From Toxoplasma gondii ME49 (Eukaryota; Apicomplexa; Conoidasida; Eucoccidiorida; Sarcocystidae), in assembly GCF_000006565.2 (NCBI RefSeq), contig NC_031475.1, positions 4,759,601 to 4,823,600 on the forward strand: a stretch of 64,000 nt of DNA, written 5' to 3'. Each line of letters starts with the position of its first letter. Position 1 is the first letter of the stretch. The notes under the pieces were generated by a model. It was not told where the DNA came from. It was given only the letters and a program-made list of their open reading frames with translations, and ran no database searches. Below are positions 45,301 to 54,471 of the stretch, one piece after another. A program made the translations under genes and the position numbers.

Positions 45301-46108
45301 GTGGCCTTGCAAACCATGACTGCGTTTCGAAAGGCGTGAGACTTGATTTGCGTGTCGAGAAATTCTCTCCCAGTCATTGGTCGCTATCGAGTTTCACAGG
45401 ATGCGTTCTCGGATGTAGCTACCTCGAGAAACATCATGCGGTTCTCTGTTTTTTGTCTGCGTGCGTTGCATGGCGTCCGCATCGGAAAAGGAGGCCACAT
45501 GCGATACAGCGGACCCAGACTCATCGACTGGGCACGAGGGAAACACACATACTCTCGCCAGTTCTTCGTCGCAGACAGACAACGCGAAACTGAAAGGTTC
45601 TGCGGTGAACCAGAGCCACCACAGAGCCGCCCGCCGTATGTCTGTACACGTTCGAGGTGGGGCAGAGCAGTTTCGCCAACTGTTGAAGCGGTTCCCCGCC
45701 TGTTCGGTTGTCCTTGTGGACGACGACCAGGCACGCTCTAGAGCGCTCTGTTGTGAGAATGAAAAGTCACCGTAGGTTGGAGTGTTGTAGGCAGCCAACG
45801 CGCCTCCGTTTGAGCGGCAGTTTCGCCAAACGGATGGCTCAACGCGAAGCCTGTGCAAGGGTCTTGCGATCGAGAGTTAGTTCACTGCGGTGTCTTTTTT
45901 TCCTGTCTTTCTGGAAGCCGAGGAAAGGAATGCGACGGCGTTCGCCGCCCGGACGGTCCACTCTGGTCTGGCAGGTGTGCGTTTCGAGTGTAACGTGGCT
46001 GAGAGCCAAAGAGCCTATCGCAGCGACACAGAAGTCGCACTTTTTTCCTCGCGAGTTTCACTTAGGGAAAACACTAGCAATCCGGTGTGGCGGCAAGCAG
46101 CCACTTGA
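36336..46108 (+). CDS. HflX/GTPBP6-type ribosome-associated GTPase with long N-terminal extension
   Basis: Obg/HflX-family GTPase; bacterial HflX splits stalled ribosomes and human GTPBP6 acts on the mitochondrial ribosome. Ten exons in phase: 36336-36929, 37785-37869, 38494-39017, 39642-40655, 41229-41354, 42148-42270, 42593-42820, 43592-44107, 45021-45137, 45923-46108; about 1170 aa. N-terminus MALQIFLFPRARRRLLSRRS is Arg-rich and acid-free, suiting organelle import (mitochondrion or apicoplast, inferred). HflX N-domain: FLFGKGK joined to LQEIVSFF, and VDRQRVILEIFTSQARNKKAMLQ followed by VALARVAYLRSRL. G1 GYTNAGKS at about 844-851, G2 in FCTLDT, G3 DSIGF at 892-896, G4 NKVD at about 1032-1035, SAEDGTGL as G5. 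The G3-G4 spacing carries about 75 extra residues. A roughly 33-serine run and a Glu/Tyr/Asp repeat sit in exon 4. The last exon (GVRFECNVAESQRAY) aligns with the GTPBP6 C-terminal domain, but its acceptor is the least certain. Confidence 0.85.
36950..37056. repeat. 33-bp tandem repeat, three copies
   Basis: Three copies of a 33-base purine-rich unit built on ACAGAGAAGAGAAGGACGCA, just inside the first HflX intron. The first copy differs by an extra CA and a missing GA. Because the period is divisible by three, all plus frames keep an 11-residue repeat (DREEKDAHRER), so it might be translated if intron 1 is retained. Confidence 0.85.
38193..38230. repeat. 12-bp TACATATCTACA tandem repeat
   Basis: Three near-identical copies of a 12-base AT-rich unit in the second HflX intron. 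Confidence 0.8.
40022..40122 (+). repeat. Serine-coding TCT/TCG/TCC repeat in HflX exon 4
   Basis: Hexamer-like TCTTCG and TCTTCT repeats encoding more than 30 serines, with mixed codons. The mixed codons suggest the tract is older or more constrained than the pure GAA/TTC tract at 5.1 kb. Confidence 0.85.
40427..40472 (+). repeat. 15-bp tandem repeat encoding EYEDE
   Basis: Three copies of a GAAGAATATGAAGAT unit in HflX exon 4. They lie in an acidic linker between the serine run and the first HflX helical motif. Confidence 0.85.
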
Positions 46109-46476
46109 CACATAATACACAATGAAGAGAATCATCGCGTTTGTAGCTTGGACAGATAGTACACACATGCAAGATACGGAGGTGGCGCTGATCGCTCTCC
46201 GGACATGAGGCGGAGAGTGTACCACCGTCACGTGGACTGCATTGCCGGGAAGTTGGTGTCCCGGAGAACAACAGACATCCATATGCACAGACACAGAGAT
46301 CACATCGAATAATGCCATTCCGGGGGTCCCGGCTAGCTGGCGACGCGCCACCGTTCGCCGCAAACGGCTTGACGAACTCTAAATCGTTCATGCATTCACC
46401 ATGACATTCAGGCAAATTACAGCGCACGGCCGCCAGAGTACCCCCCGCTACCCGTGTTACTTTCAGAGAGAAGCGA
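46109..46476. other. Convergent intergenic region between HflX and the EGF-repeat gene
   Basis: 368 bases between two converging stops. I looked here on the minus strand for a membrane-anchor exon of the EGF protein. A possible donor (GTGAGC) overlaps its last codons, but no hydrophobic segment of 20 residues follows. Confidence 0.5.
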
Positions 46477-49400
46477 TCAGCTGACAGGCTCACATGTCAT
46501 TTGCGGCTTGCGTACAAGCGTGTAGCCTGCCCCGCAGCGACAGGAGTATCCCTTTAGAGTCGAGACACACCTGTTCACATCCGGGGGACCGCACGGATCT
46601 CCGTCACAGAAGCTCGCACGGACGCAGGACTGCTCGTCTCTGGCGGAGGTTTCGACGCGGAACCCTGGCCGACATTCGCAAGTCCACTTTCCACCGCCAA
46701 GGAAGTTGCAATTTTCCACAGCCTCCGACGCGCCACACACATCGTAGTCGCACGGGTTTTCGAGAGTGCATTGCGCGGTGAATTTGTTGTAGTAATATCC
46801 GTCGTTGCAGAAACACTGGGGAGCTCCGTTAACCCTGAGACAATACTTGATATTCTCAAGACCGCAGTCCTCGAGAGGGCATTCGTCGGGTACACACTTT
46901 TCGCCACCAGTGACAGGAGCGCCGGGCTGCGAAAGGAACCCCGGCGGACAGGTGCATGTGTACCAGCCATTTTTCGTTTTATCGTGGGAACAGGAACCTG
47001 GGTCGCACTGGTCACCGCAAATGTCTGCGACACAGCGTTGAACGGGAAGGCCCGCAGGACCTGTGAACTCTTGCAGCTGATGCGAGTCCGGACACACACA
47101 TGTGTACGTGTTCACATCGTCCTGCTGTACATTCCCTGGCGCACATAAGCTGTCGGACAGCGGCGCGCAAGAGTTCCCGTTCAAATAGTAGCCGCTTGCA
47201 CACGTGCAAGCGTACTCTTCACCGACCAGGTTGACGCATATGTGGTTGGCCTCGGGTGACCCACACGGAGACAGCGAGCATGGATCGTGGGCGCACATCG
47301 GTCCATCTTGTGTCATTTCGAGGCTGAGCCCCGGCCCGCAGGTGCACTCGTACCCAAACGGTGCCGAATGATTTTGGGTGCACGACCCAGGCGAACAGCG
47401 GTCGTGCAGACAGGTGTCTTCCACGCATTTCTGAAGCGTCACCTGGCCAGCACCTTCGAAATCTTCCACCACCGTGCCTGACGGGCATGTACACGTGTAC
47501 GCGTTGACATGGGTTTGCTCACCCAACCATCCTGGAGTGCACAGATCGTCTGTTGCCTCTTGGCATGTCTGTCCGTCGTAATAGTACCAGGCTGCACACG
47601 TGCACGCGTAGCTTGATTCTGCGGTGTTTTCGCAGGAATCCGCGCGATCGGGCCACCCGCAGGGATTCAACGAGCACGGGTCTTCTTGACAGAACTCCCC
47701 TTCCGGTGTAGAAGCAACAGAATAGCCCTCGGAACACGTGCACGCATAACCGCCGTCTCGTGAGTCATCGACACGACACTCTCCGTGATCGCACTGCCTG
47801 TAGCAGACGTCAGCGATGCATCGCTGGAGAGTCACATTCTCAGCCACATCGAAATCTTGCGCCACGTAGCCTTCGTCGCAGTTGCACGTGTACTGATTCG
47901 CGGTGAGCGTCCCCAATGAACCATGTTCACAGAGGTCCTCAGATACACGCTGGCACTTTCCCCCATCAAAGTAGAATCCCTGACTGCACTGGCAGGAGTA
48001 GGTCGATTCGTCTGGACTCGTGCACTGATGCCCGTCGTCCTCATTTCCGCATGGAGATGATGCGCAAGGATCTCCTCTGCAGTACTGGCCGTGCTCCGTC
48101 TCCTCAAGGGTATAGTGCGTGTCACAGTTGCACGTGTACCCCCAGCTGGTCTCTGAGCTTTGCGTGCATGTGCCGTGCGCACACTGGCCGCTGCAAGGGT
48201 CTCTGACACATTTCTGCAGAGTCACGCCTCCGGCCGCTTCGAAGTCTTGCGCTATATACGGAGGAGTACAGTTGCATGTGTACTCATTGGGGCGGAGTTG
48301 TGTCCCCAGAACCCCAGGGAAACACCGGAGGTTAATCGCCATTTCGCAGGTGTTCCCATTCAAGTAGTACCCATTCGCACAGATGCAAGAATAGGTCCCG
48401 TCCTCCTCGTTCGTGCATTGGTGGCCCAGAGACGAAGGCCCGCAAGGAGACGTCGAGCACTGATCTCTCACACAGTTTTTCCCAGACTGATCCGGAGAAT
48501 ACCCCTCGTTACACTGGCAACGATAGGTACGAGTTTCTCCATTCACCTCAATGCAATTGCCATTATCGCATTTGTTGTAGCAGACATCCTCCAAACACCT
48601 CTCCAACGTAACGCCTCCATCCGACAAGTACTTGTCACGATTGTATCCATCGGGACACGAACACGTGTATGAATTCCTTGTCTCTTGGGTACCCAACTCT
48701 CCAGGCCAGCACAGATCTCCCGTGAGCACCTTGCACGTGAAGCCGTCAAAATAGTAACCCGCCGCACAGAAACACATGTAATCCGTGTCTCCGAACCTCG
48801 TGCAAGTATGCATCTCCGGATTACCGCAAGGATTCTGTGCGCATGACACCGCCTTGCACACCTGCTTGTCGCCGACCGTCACAACACTGTAGTGTTCCGG
48901 GCACTCGCACGTGAACCCGGACTCCTCAGAAGTGGATCGAGTACATGTTCCCGATGAACACTGTCCGTAACAGGGATCAGGAGTGCACCGCTGAAGGTTG
49001 ACATTTCCGTCTCCGACGAAGGTCTCAACGAAATGCGTCGCTGGACACTTGCATGTGTACTCGTTCGTGTTTGCCTGCGTACCTAGCCTGCCAGGAGAGC
49101 AGAGCGCATTTGTCGCCTTTTCACACTCTGTCCCGTTGAAAAAGTATTTCGATGCACACGTGCACGCATACCCGTTATCCCCAGACACCGAACATTGGTG
49201 GCCTTCCTCAGGTGGGCCACACGGGTTGCTGGAGCACCCAATCGCTTCACAGTACTCGCCCTGGTCGTTCCTCTTCACATCGTAGCCCTCGTGACACTCA
49301 CATCTGTATGCGGAGTCTGAACCTAGTCTCGGAGTTCGTGAACAGGTACCATTGTCGCACTTGTTGTAACACACATCCTCGATGCATCGCTGCTGTGTCA

Positions 49401-51300
49401 CATCTCCGGAATCCTCGATATTTTCAGCCATGTATCCCGCAGTACAGTTACAGGTGTAGCCACCCAGTCCGTCTGTAGTCGCCACTGTTCCCGGATAGCA
49501 TGGGTTCGCCGAACTCTCAGCGCATGTTACTCCGTTGAAAACGTATCCCGGAGCACAAGAGCAAGTATACTCTGTGTCTGATGTGGCTCTGCAGGTGTGA
49601 CCGATCTCCGGATCGCCGCAAGGATTTTCTGCACACGGACCCGCCTGGCACACCTGCTTGTCGCCGACCGTCGCAACACTGTAGTGTTCCGGGCACTCGC
49701 ACGTGAACCCGGACTCCTCAGAAGTGGATCGAGTGCATGTTCCCGATGAACACTGTCCGTAACAGGGATCAGGAGTGCACCGCTGAAGGTTGACATTTCC
49801 GTCTCCGACGAAGGTCTCAACGAAATGCGTCGCTGGACACTTGCATGTGTACTCGTTCGTGTTTGCCTGCGTACCTAGCCTGCCAGGAGAGCAGAGCGCA
49901 TTTGTCGCCTTTTCACACTCTGTCCCGTTGAAAAAGTATTTCGATGCACACGTGCACGCATACCCGTTATCCCCAGACACCGAACATTGGTGGCCTTCCT
50001 CAGGTGGGCCACACGGGTTGCTGGAGCACCCAATCGCTTCACAGTACTCGCCCTGGTCGTTCCTCTTCACATCGTAGCCCTCGTGACACTCACATCTGTA
50101 TGCGGAGTCTGAACCTAGTCTCGGAGTTCGTGAACAGGTACCATTGTCGCACTTGTTGTAACACACATCCTCGATGCATCGCTGCTGTGTCACATCTCCG
50201 GAATCCTCGATATTTTCAGCCATGTATCCCGCAGTACAGTTACAGGTGTAGCCACCCAGTCCGTCTGTAGTCGCCACTGTTCCCGGATAGCATGGGTTCG
50301 CCGAACTCTCAGCGCATGTTACTCCGTTGAAAACGTATCCCGGAGCACAAGAGCAAGTATACTCTGTGTCTGATGTGGCTCTGCAGGTGTGACCGATCTC
50401 CGGATCGCCGCAAGGATTTTCTGCACACGGACCCGCCTGGCACACCTGCTTGTCGCCGACCGTCACAACACTGTAGTGTTCCGGGCACTCGCACGTGAAC
50501 CCGGACTCCTCAGAAGTGGATCGAGTACATGTTCCCGATGAACACTGTCCGTAACAGGGATCAGGAGTGCACCGCTGAAGGTTGACATTTCCGTCTCCGA
50601 CGAAGGTCTCAACGAAATGCGTCGCTGGACACTTGCATGTGTACTCGTTTGGGTTTGTCTGGGGACCGAGCCGACCAGGTTCGCACAGGTCGTTCGTTGG
50701 CAGCTTACAAGAGTCGCCGTCGCGGTAGTAGCCGTCGGGACATGTTTCTACTACGCATGTTTCCACGGCGGCTCCGTTTGGCGCGGTGCCTGTCCCGACA
50801 ACGTACCCAGGGATACATTCACATTCGTACTCGTTCCGAACGTTTAGATCCACCGGCTGTCCAGGTGCACACATGTGGTGCTCCCTGATTGAGATGCAGA
50901 GCTGCCCATCCCAAAAGAATCCCAAATGACACGTGCAGGCATGCCCGAGGGAATTCTCTGTGCAGTCGGCGTCTTCTCCGCAGGGATTCGATTCACAACT
51001 GCCTGCGCCGATATAAGCGTGTTGTGGTTTAGCCGAGCTCTCTGGGTCCACGTCAGTCACACCGGACCCCCCAGCGGCTTGGCCCACGTCATCAATTTGG
51101 CGCCCTCGAGCGTAGTTGGAGAGAGCAAAGAGAGAAGGAGGAGCAGTGTTGTCCGTGAGTTGATGAGTACTTCCAGACTGAGCCAGAAAATGCAATCCTC
51201 TCTCATGGATCGCGGAGGCATCGTGTACGATGCAGGTGGCGACGCAGCCGCCTGCCAGGAGGAACTGGCGCCAGAGAGAGCGGGCGCCGGGCACACGCAT
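46477..51300 (-). CDS. Secreted multi-EGF-domain protein, single exon
   Basis: An intronless frame of 1607 codons with ATG at 51300. Residues 1 to about 30 (Arg start, then FLLAGGCVATCIV) look like a cleaved signal peptide. The rest is almost entirely EGF-like modules, about 34 by eye. They are arranged as ten supermodules of about 132 residues: a C-PG-LGTQ...YTCxCP module, a DxCYxxC...GxC module, and an xPCxxNPCG...HxC module ending YFxGxTC. No transmembrane helix or GPI signal at the C-terminus (...CRCGAGYTLV...CEPVS), so the product is probably released or held by partners. Such proteins occur in coccidian micronemes and in oocyst or cyst walls; Toxoplasma MIC12 is also EGF-rich but has a membrane anchor, so identity with it is not supported. 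Cysteine spacing is regular throughout with no stop. The middle contains a nearly perfect 792-bp tandem duplication. Confidence 0.85.
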   Translation of the reverse strand: MRVPGARSLWRQFLLAGGCVATCIVHDASAIHERGLHFLAQSGSTHQLTDNTAPPSLFALSNYARGRQIDDVGQAAGGSGVTDVDPESSAKPQHAYIGAGSCESNPCGEDADCTENSLGHACTCHLGFFWDGQLCISIREHHMCAPGQPVDLNVRNEYECECIPGYVVGTGTAPNGAAVETCVVETCPDGYYRDGDSCKLPTNDLCEPGRLGPQTNPNEYTCKCPATHFVETFVGDGNVNLQRCTPDPCYGQCSSGTCTRSTSEESGFTCECPEHYSVVTVGDKQVCQAGPCAENPCGDPEIGHTCRATSDTEYTCSCAPGYVFNGVTCAESSANPCYPGTVATTDGLGGYTCNCTAGYMAENIEDSGDVTQQRCIEDVCYNKCDNGTCSRTPRLGSDSAYRCECHEGYDVKRNDQGEYCEAIGCSSNPCGPPEEGHQCSVSGDNGYACTCASKYFFNGTECEKATNALCSPGRLGTQANTNEYTCKCPATHFVETFVGDGNVNLQRCTPDPCYGQCSSGTCTRSTSEESGFTCECPEHYSVATVGDKQVCQAGPCAENPCGDPEIGHTCRATSDTEYTCSCAPGYVFNGVTCAESSANPCYPGTVATTDGLGGYTCNCTAGYMAENIEDSGDVTQQRCIEDVCYNKCDNGTCSRTPRLGSDSAYRCECHEGYDVKRNDQGEYCEAIGCSSNPCGPPEEGHQCSVSGDNGYACTCASKYFFNGTECEKATNALCSPGRLGTQANTNEYTCKCPATHFVETFVGDGNVNLQRCTPDPCYGQCSSGTCTRSTSEESGFTCECPEHYSVVTVGDKQVCKAVSCAQNPCGNPEMHTCTRFGDTDYMCFCAAGYYFDGFTCKVLTGDLCWPGELGTQETRNSYTCSCPDGYNRDKYLSDGGVTLERCLEDVCYNKCDNGNCIEVNGETRTYRCQCNEGYSPDQSGKNCVRDQCSTSPCGPSSLGHQCTNEEDGTYSCICANGYYLNGNTCEMAINLRCFPGVLGTQLRPNEYTCNCTPPYIAQDFEAAGGVTLQKCVRDPCSGQCAHGTCTQSSETSWGYTCNCDTHYTLEETEHGQYCRGDPCASSPCGNEDDGHQCTSPDESTYSCQCSQGFYFDGGKCQRVSEDLCEHGSLGTLTANQYTCNCDEGYVAQDFDVAENVTLQRCIADVCYRQCDHGECRVDDSRDGGYACTCSEGYSVASTPEGEFCQEDPCSLNPCGWPDRADSCENTAESSYACTCAAWYYYDGQTCQEATDDLCTPGWLGEQTHVNAYTCTCPSGTVVEDFEGAGQVTLQKCVEDTCLHDRCSPGSCTQNHSAPFGYECTCGPGLSLEMTQDGPMCAHDPCSLSPCGSPEANHICVNLVGEEYACTCASGYYLNGNSCAPLSDSLCAPGNVQQDDVNTYTCVCPDSHQLQEFTGPAGLPVQRCVADICGDQCDPGSCSHDKTKNGWYTCTCPPGFLSQPGAPVTGGEKCVPDECPLEDCGLENIKYCLRVNGAPQCFCNDGYYYNKFTAQCTLENPCDYDVCGASEAVENCNFLGGGKWTCECRPGFRVETSARDEQSCVRASFCDGDPCGPPDVNRCVSTLKGYSCRCGAGYTLVRKPQMTCEPVS
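48859..50647. repeat. 792-bp tandem duplication inside the EGF gene (two copies plus part of a third)
   Basis: The sequence at 48859-49650 recurs at 49651-50442, and again in part at 50443 to about 50647. The offset is exactly 792 bases each time (264 codons, two EGF supermodules). The copies differ by very few bases; one visible change is GTCACA/GTCGCA (Val/Ala) at 48877, 49669 and 50461. Flanks diverge abruptly on both sides. Confidence 0.95.
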
Positions 51301-54300
51301 TTTGAGAGACAGTTACACAAGTGGGCTGTGAAGCCACGATGTGTTGAGGAAACGTTGCATACTAAGGAGAGGAGGCGAAGGCGGACGTGTGCATTTTTTT
51401 AGAGCATGGGTGACCCGTAACAGTACAGGCGTGCCGCGCGCTCCTGTCGCTAGCCCTACCGCCACAGGCAGGGACGTAGCTACTACACTCCCCAGTGTTC
51501 TCTGAGTAGATTTCGTTTCTCAGCGATCATTCATCCGGGTCGTAGCCAATCTGGCGACGGTGGGGTGGTAGAGCTGTTAAACGTCCCTCCACAGGGGCTA
51601 TCTGAGAGGCTGTCGCACACGTAACTTCCTCGAACCGGGTTGGCTGGAAAGGCAACACCTGATGTGGGGGACCGGAGCGTCGTTCTTGATGAATATACAA
51701 AGATTTGCTTATAGAGCACGACGATACGAATGTGTTAGCGATGGATCTATCTACAAACCCGAACTCAAGGGGAGGTCGCGCCAGCTCACTACCCTTGCAT
51801 GCCGTCCTGCGTGCCGACCATGGCGCAGACAAAAGGCGTGTTGCCAAACAATGCATGAGGCTCGTTGCGCCTGGGGAAAAAACACATCAATCCATAACGC
51901 CTTGTGCAGGCATGAACTCCGTAACATCTACTCATACACGAACGCTCATTCGCTGCGTGCAAGGCGGAAACGCGTCGATGCTGGCGGATGGCGGCTCACT
52001 TTGCCGTGGCACTACTCCCGAGCCGAGGAACCCGGGGAGTTGCGGAAAGCTGATATCGAGAAGGACGCCGTGCCATGTGTACGTCACCGTTGAAAACTTG
52101 TTCGAAAAGAGTTGCGTGGGAGAAGAACAGGTCAAAGTACACACGCCTGCTGGAAGGCTCTCTCGTGTCGTGTCAGCCAAAATTGCGCACGGCCTCCCGC
52201 TGCACAACGTGAAGAATCGCACTACAGCCAACAGAGTCTGCAAGCCGAGGGGGCGGGGCGGCGGGCGGTTCGCCGAGCCTGGGTAGCGACCCGTCAGCAC
52301 GGGGGCTACCGGTTGGGTGTGGTGTGGTCACTAGAAACGCATCCCCAGTCCTCTGAGAAACATCCCACACGCAAGCATTTTTGAACGTGCACGGTTTTTC
52401 CGGTGTCTCTGGCACGTTTGTTCTTTGCCCACCGGCTGCTCCCCAGAACTAGCGGTGGCAAAGGCAGGGGAAGTCCTCCAGTGCCCACCCGCCCCACCAG
52501 AACCGAATTCAGGCTCTCTGCAGTGGAGGGAAAACATCGAGATAAAACGACACAGACGGCGTCAAAAATAGTTACCAGCCCACCATGTCGCTTCTTGTAC
52601 CGCAGAAGAACTGTGCCAGCTGTTAGTAAGTCGCCAATTCCTCTGCTGGTGCAAACGTAGGGCCAACTACTGGCTGTCAAGCTTCCGCAACTACGTTGTA
52701 ATGTCCGTTCTCACGCCGACAACCGTTGTTGCTGGACACAGCATCAGCCGTCCACATTGCTCAAAAAAGAGGTGACTTTGGTGGAAACAGTGTATGCACT
52801 TTGTGAGCTGTAAAGCCACATCATGTGGAGACAGTTTTCACATGCACTGTCTCTGTGGCCTCTACGACAACACAGGAGCGATGTGCTGCAAGGACCGAGT
52901 CTTCTCTTGCTACCGAAGGGGACCGCAGGCAGAGCAAAACAGTCGCCGGAATGTTCGTCCTTTAGTTGGCAATTTCTACGACAGCGGTAGTACGCACCTG
53001 GAAGGCTTCGGTTAGAGGGAGAGACTGCCATGGTTCTTCGTTTAACTGTTTGCTGCACACAAGGGCACCGGCAAGGAGTAGGTGAGTTCTTCCGACAAAT
53101 AGTTCGGATACGCTATTTGCTAGGACGTATGGCGAGGTCTGAATGGTAGGTATCACTGCAGTCACCTCCCACTAGCCACGAGAAGGCCCAAACTGCCAAA
53201 ACCCATGATCTCTGACGGTCTTGCTTTCACCAGCATCACTAAACGATACGACCGCATTTCTTTGCACTTTACATGGCCACGCGGTGCGGCGACATGAGCT
53301 ACACCTACAGCGCAGCTGGAATGCAACGTGAAAAAAGCTTCGTGTGAAGTACGATGAGGAAGATGAGTCCGGAGGACTGGCGAATCAGGTTTCCTACACA
53401 CAGGCACAGTTGTTTCGGTGGAGATGCCCTTTCACGCTGACAAACCACGTGCTTTAACGCCGTGGACCATCAAGCGTGAAGCGTAACCAGGAGAGGGCAT
53501 GTGCGGCTGTGCCCGGCAGTTGGCTGCAACAAATGAAACAAACCGCTGCCTAAAAAGTTTCATGCCTGCGGGTAAATACAGAGCTGGCGCAAATGCTCTG
53601 AACGGTTCCTGAAGCTCTTCTGTTTAGAGAATCTTTCCAACCGCCTTCCGCAAGCCCTCGTCCACCAAAACGTAGTCTCCCACAGGTAGGGATGCATGCT
53701 GTCACCTTGTTCCTTTCCGAAAAACAGCAAAAAGCCATAGTCAGAGTCCGCTCACCATCTCCGTCTGTCTCACTCGCCAGCCTGTAACCACCGGTAGCTT
53801 CAACATCATGGCTCTCTGGGATAGTTGGGCGTGTCGCCTTCTAGAGATCTAGGATACGTCAGCGCACCACACCCTCCGATTTGACAGATGACTGCATTCC
53901 AAGGCACTTCTGTCATTTAACGTAGATGCATTCAGGCAAATCAAAACGCGGGAGGCTAAGAATGCCGTCGTTGCTAAATCGAGGGCTTAACGCCACGTCT
54001 CCGATATCGATGCTCATTAGCAGGCATAATACTTCGTACACAGCTTCGCGTGACGCAGCCTTTGCACTGTGCGCTCATTTTCTGTTGTCGGTCTGGCAGT
54101 CTGTGCCACTGTTGAAGCACCCATAGACACAGTGACTCATCAGGAACCACACTCCTAGCAGAGGTGAACTATCACAGACGAGCTTGGGGATACCATATTC
54201 CACACCAGTGCGCGTTAAAGGGAAAATGGCTTCCTGGTAGACGAAGTGATTCCGCTGCTTCTCGTAGGATACACTTTATGCAACATCACACTCTTTCGCG

Positions 54301-54471
54301 AAGACCTAGTTCTAAGGAAGCATTCTGCGTACGACTCGCAGTACGCGCTCTATATGACCCGTACGTGGAGGCTGCAAGCCGATGGGGAAACGTGTGCGCG
54401 ACAGTAGCGTACTAGGGTCAATAACATAGAACAGGAATTTTCCCCGGTTCGAGCAGAAACTGATGCATCGC
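51301..54471. other. Intergenic, about 3.2 kb, upstream of the EGF-repeat gene
   Basis: Contains the EGF gene promoter and 5' leader at its left end and the 3' end of the 54.5 kb gene at its right end. Open frames here are short, mostly lack ATG and show no domain. No repeat of note. Confidence 0.4.
51796..51802. promoter_or_regulatory. TGCATGC motif upstream of the EGF gene
   Basis: The palindromic core GCATGC is about 500 bases upstream of the EGF gene start. TGCATGC is a reported over-represented motif in Toxoplasma promoters, including microneme genes, and an ApiAP2-type target. Related GCATG-containing sequences occur nearby (for example at 51914). Function here is inferred from motif alone. 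Confidence 0.3.

Noticed and set aside
48998..50270. Pairs of identical plus-strand frames at 792-base spacing
   Set aside because: They are antisense shadows of the tandem duplication in the EGF gene.
51705..52286. 193-codon plus-strand frame upstream of the EGF gene
   Set aside because: Begins with TTG, has no domain or splice support, and lies in the expected EGF promoter region.
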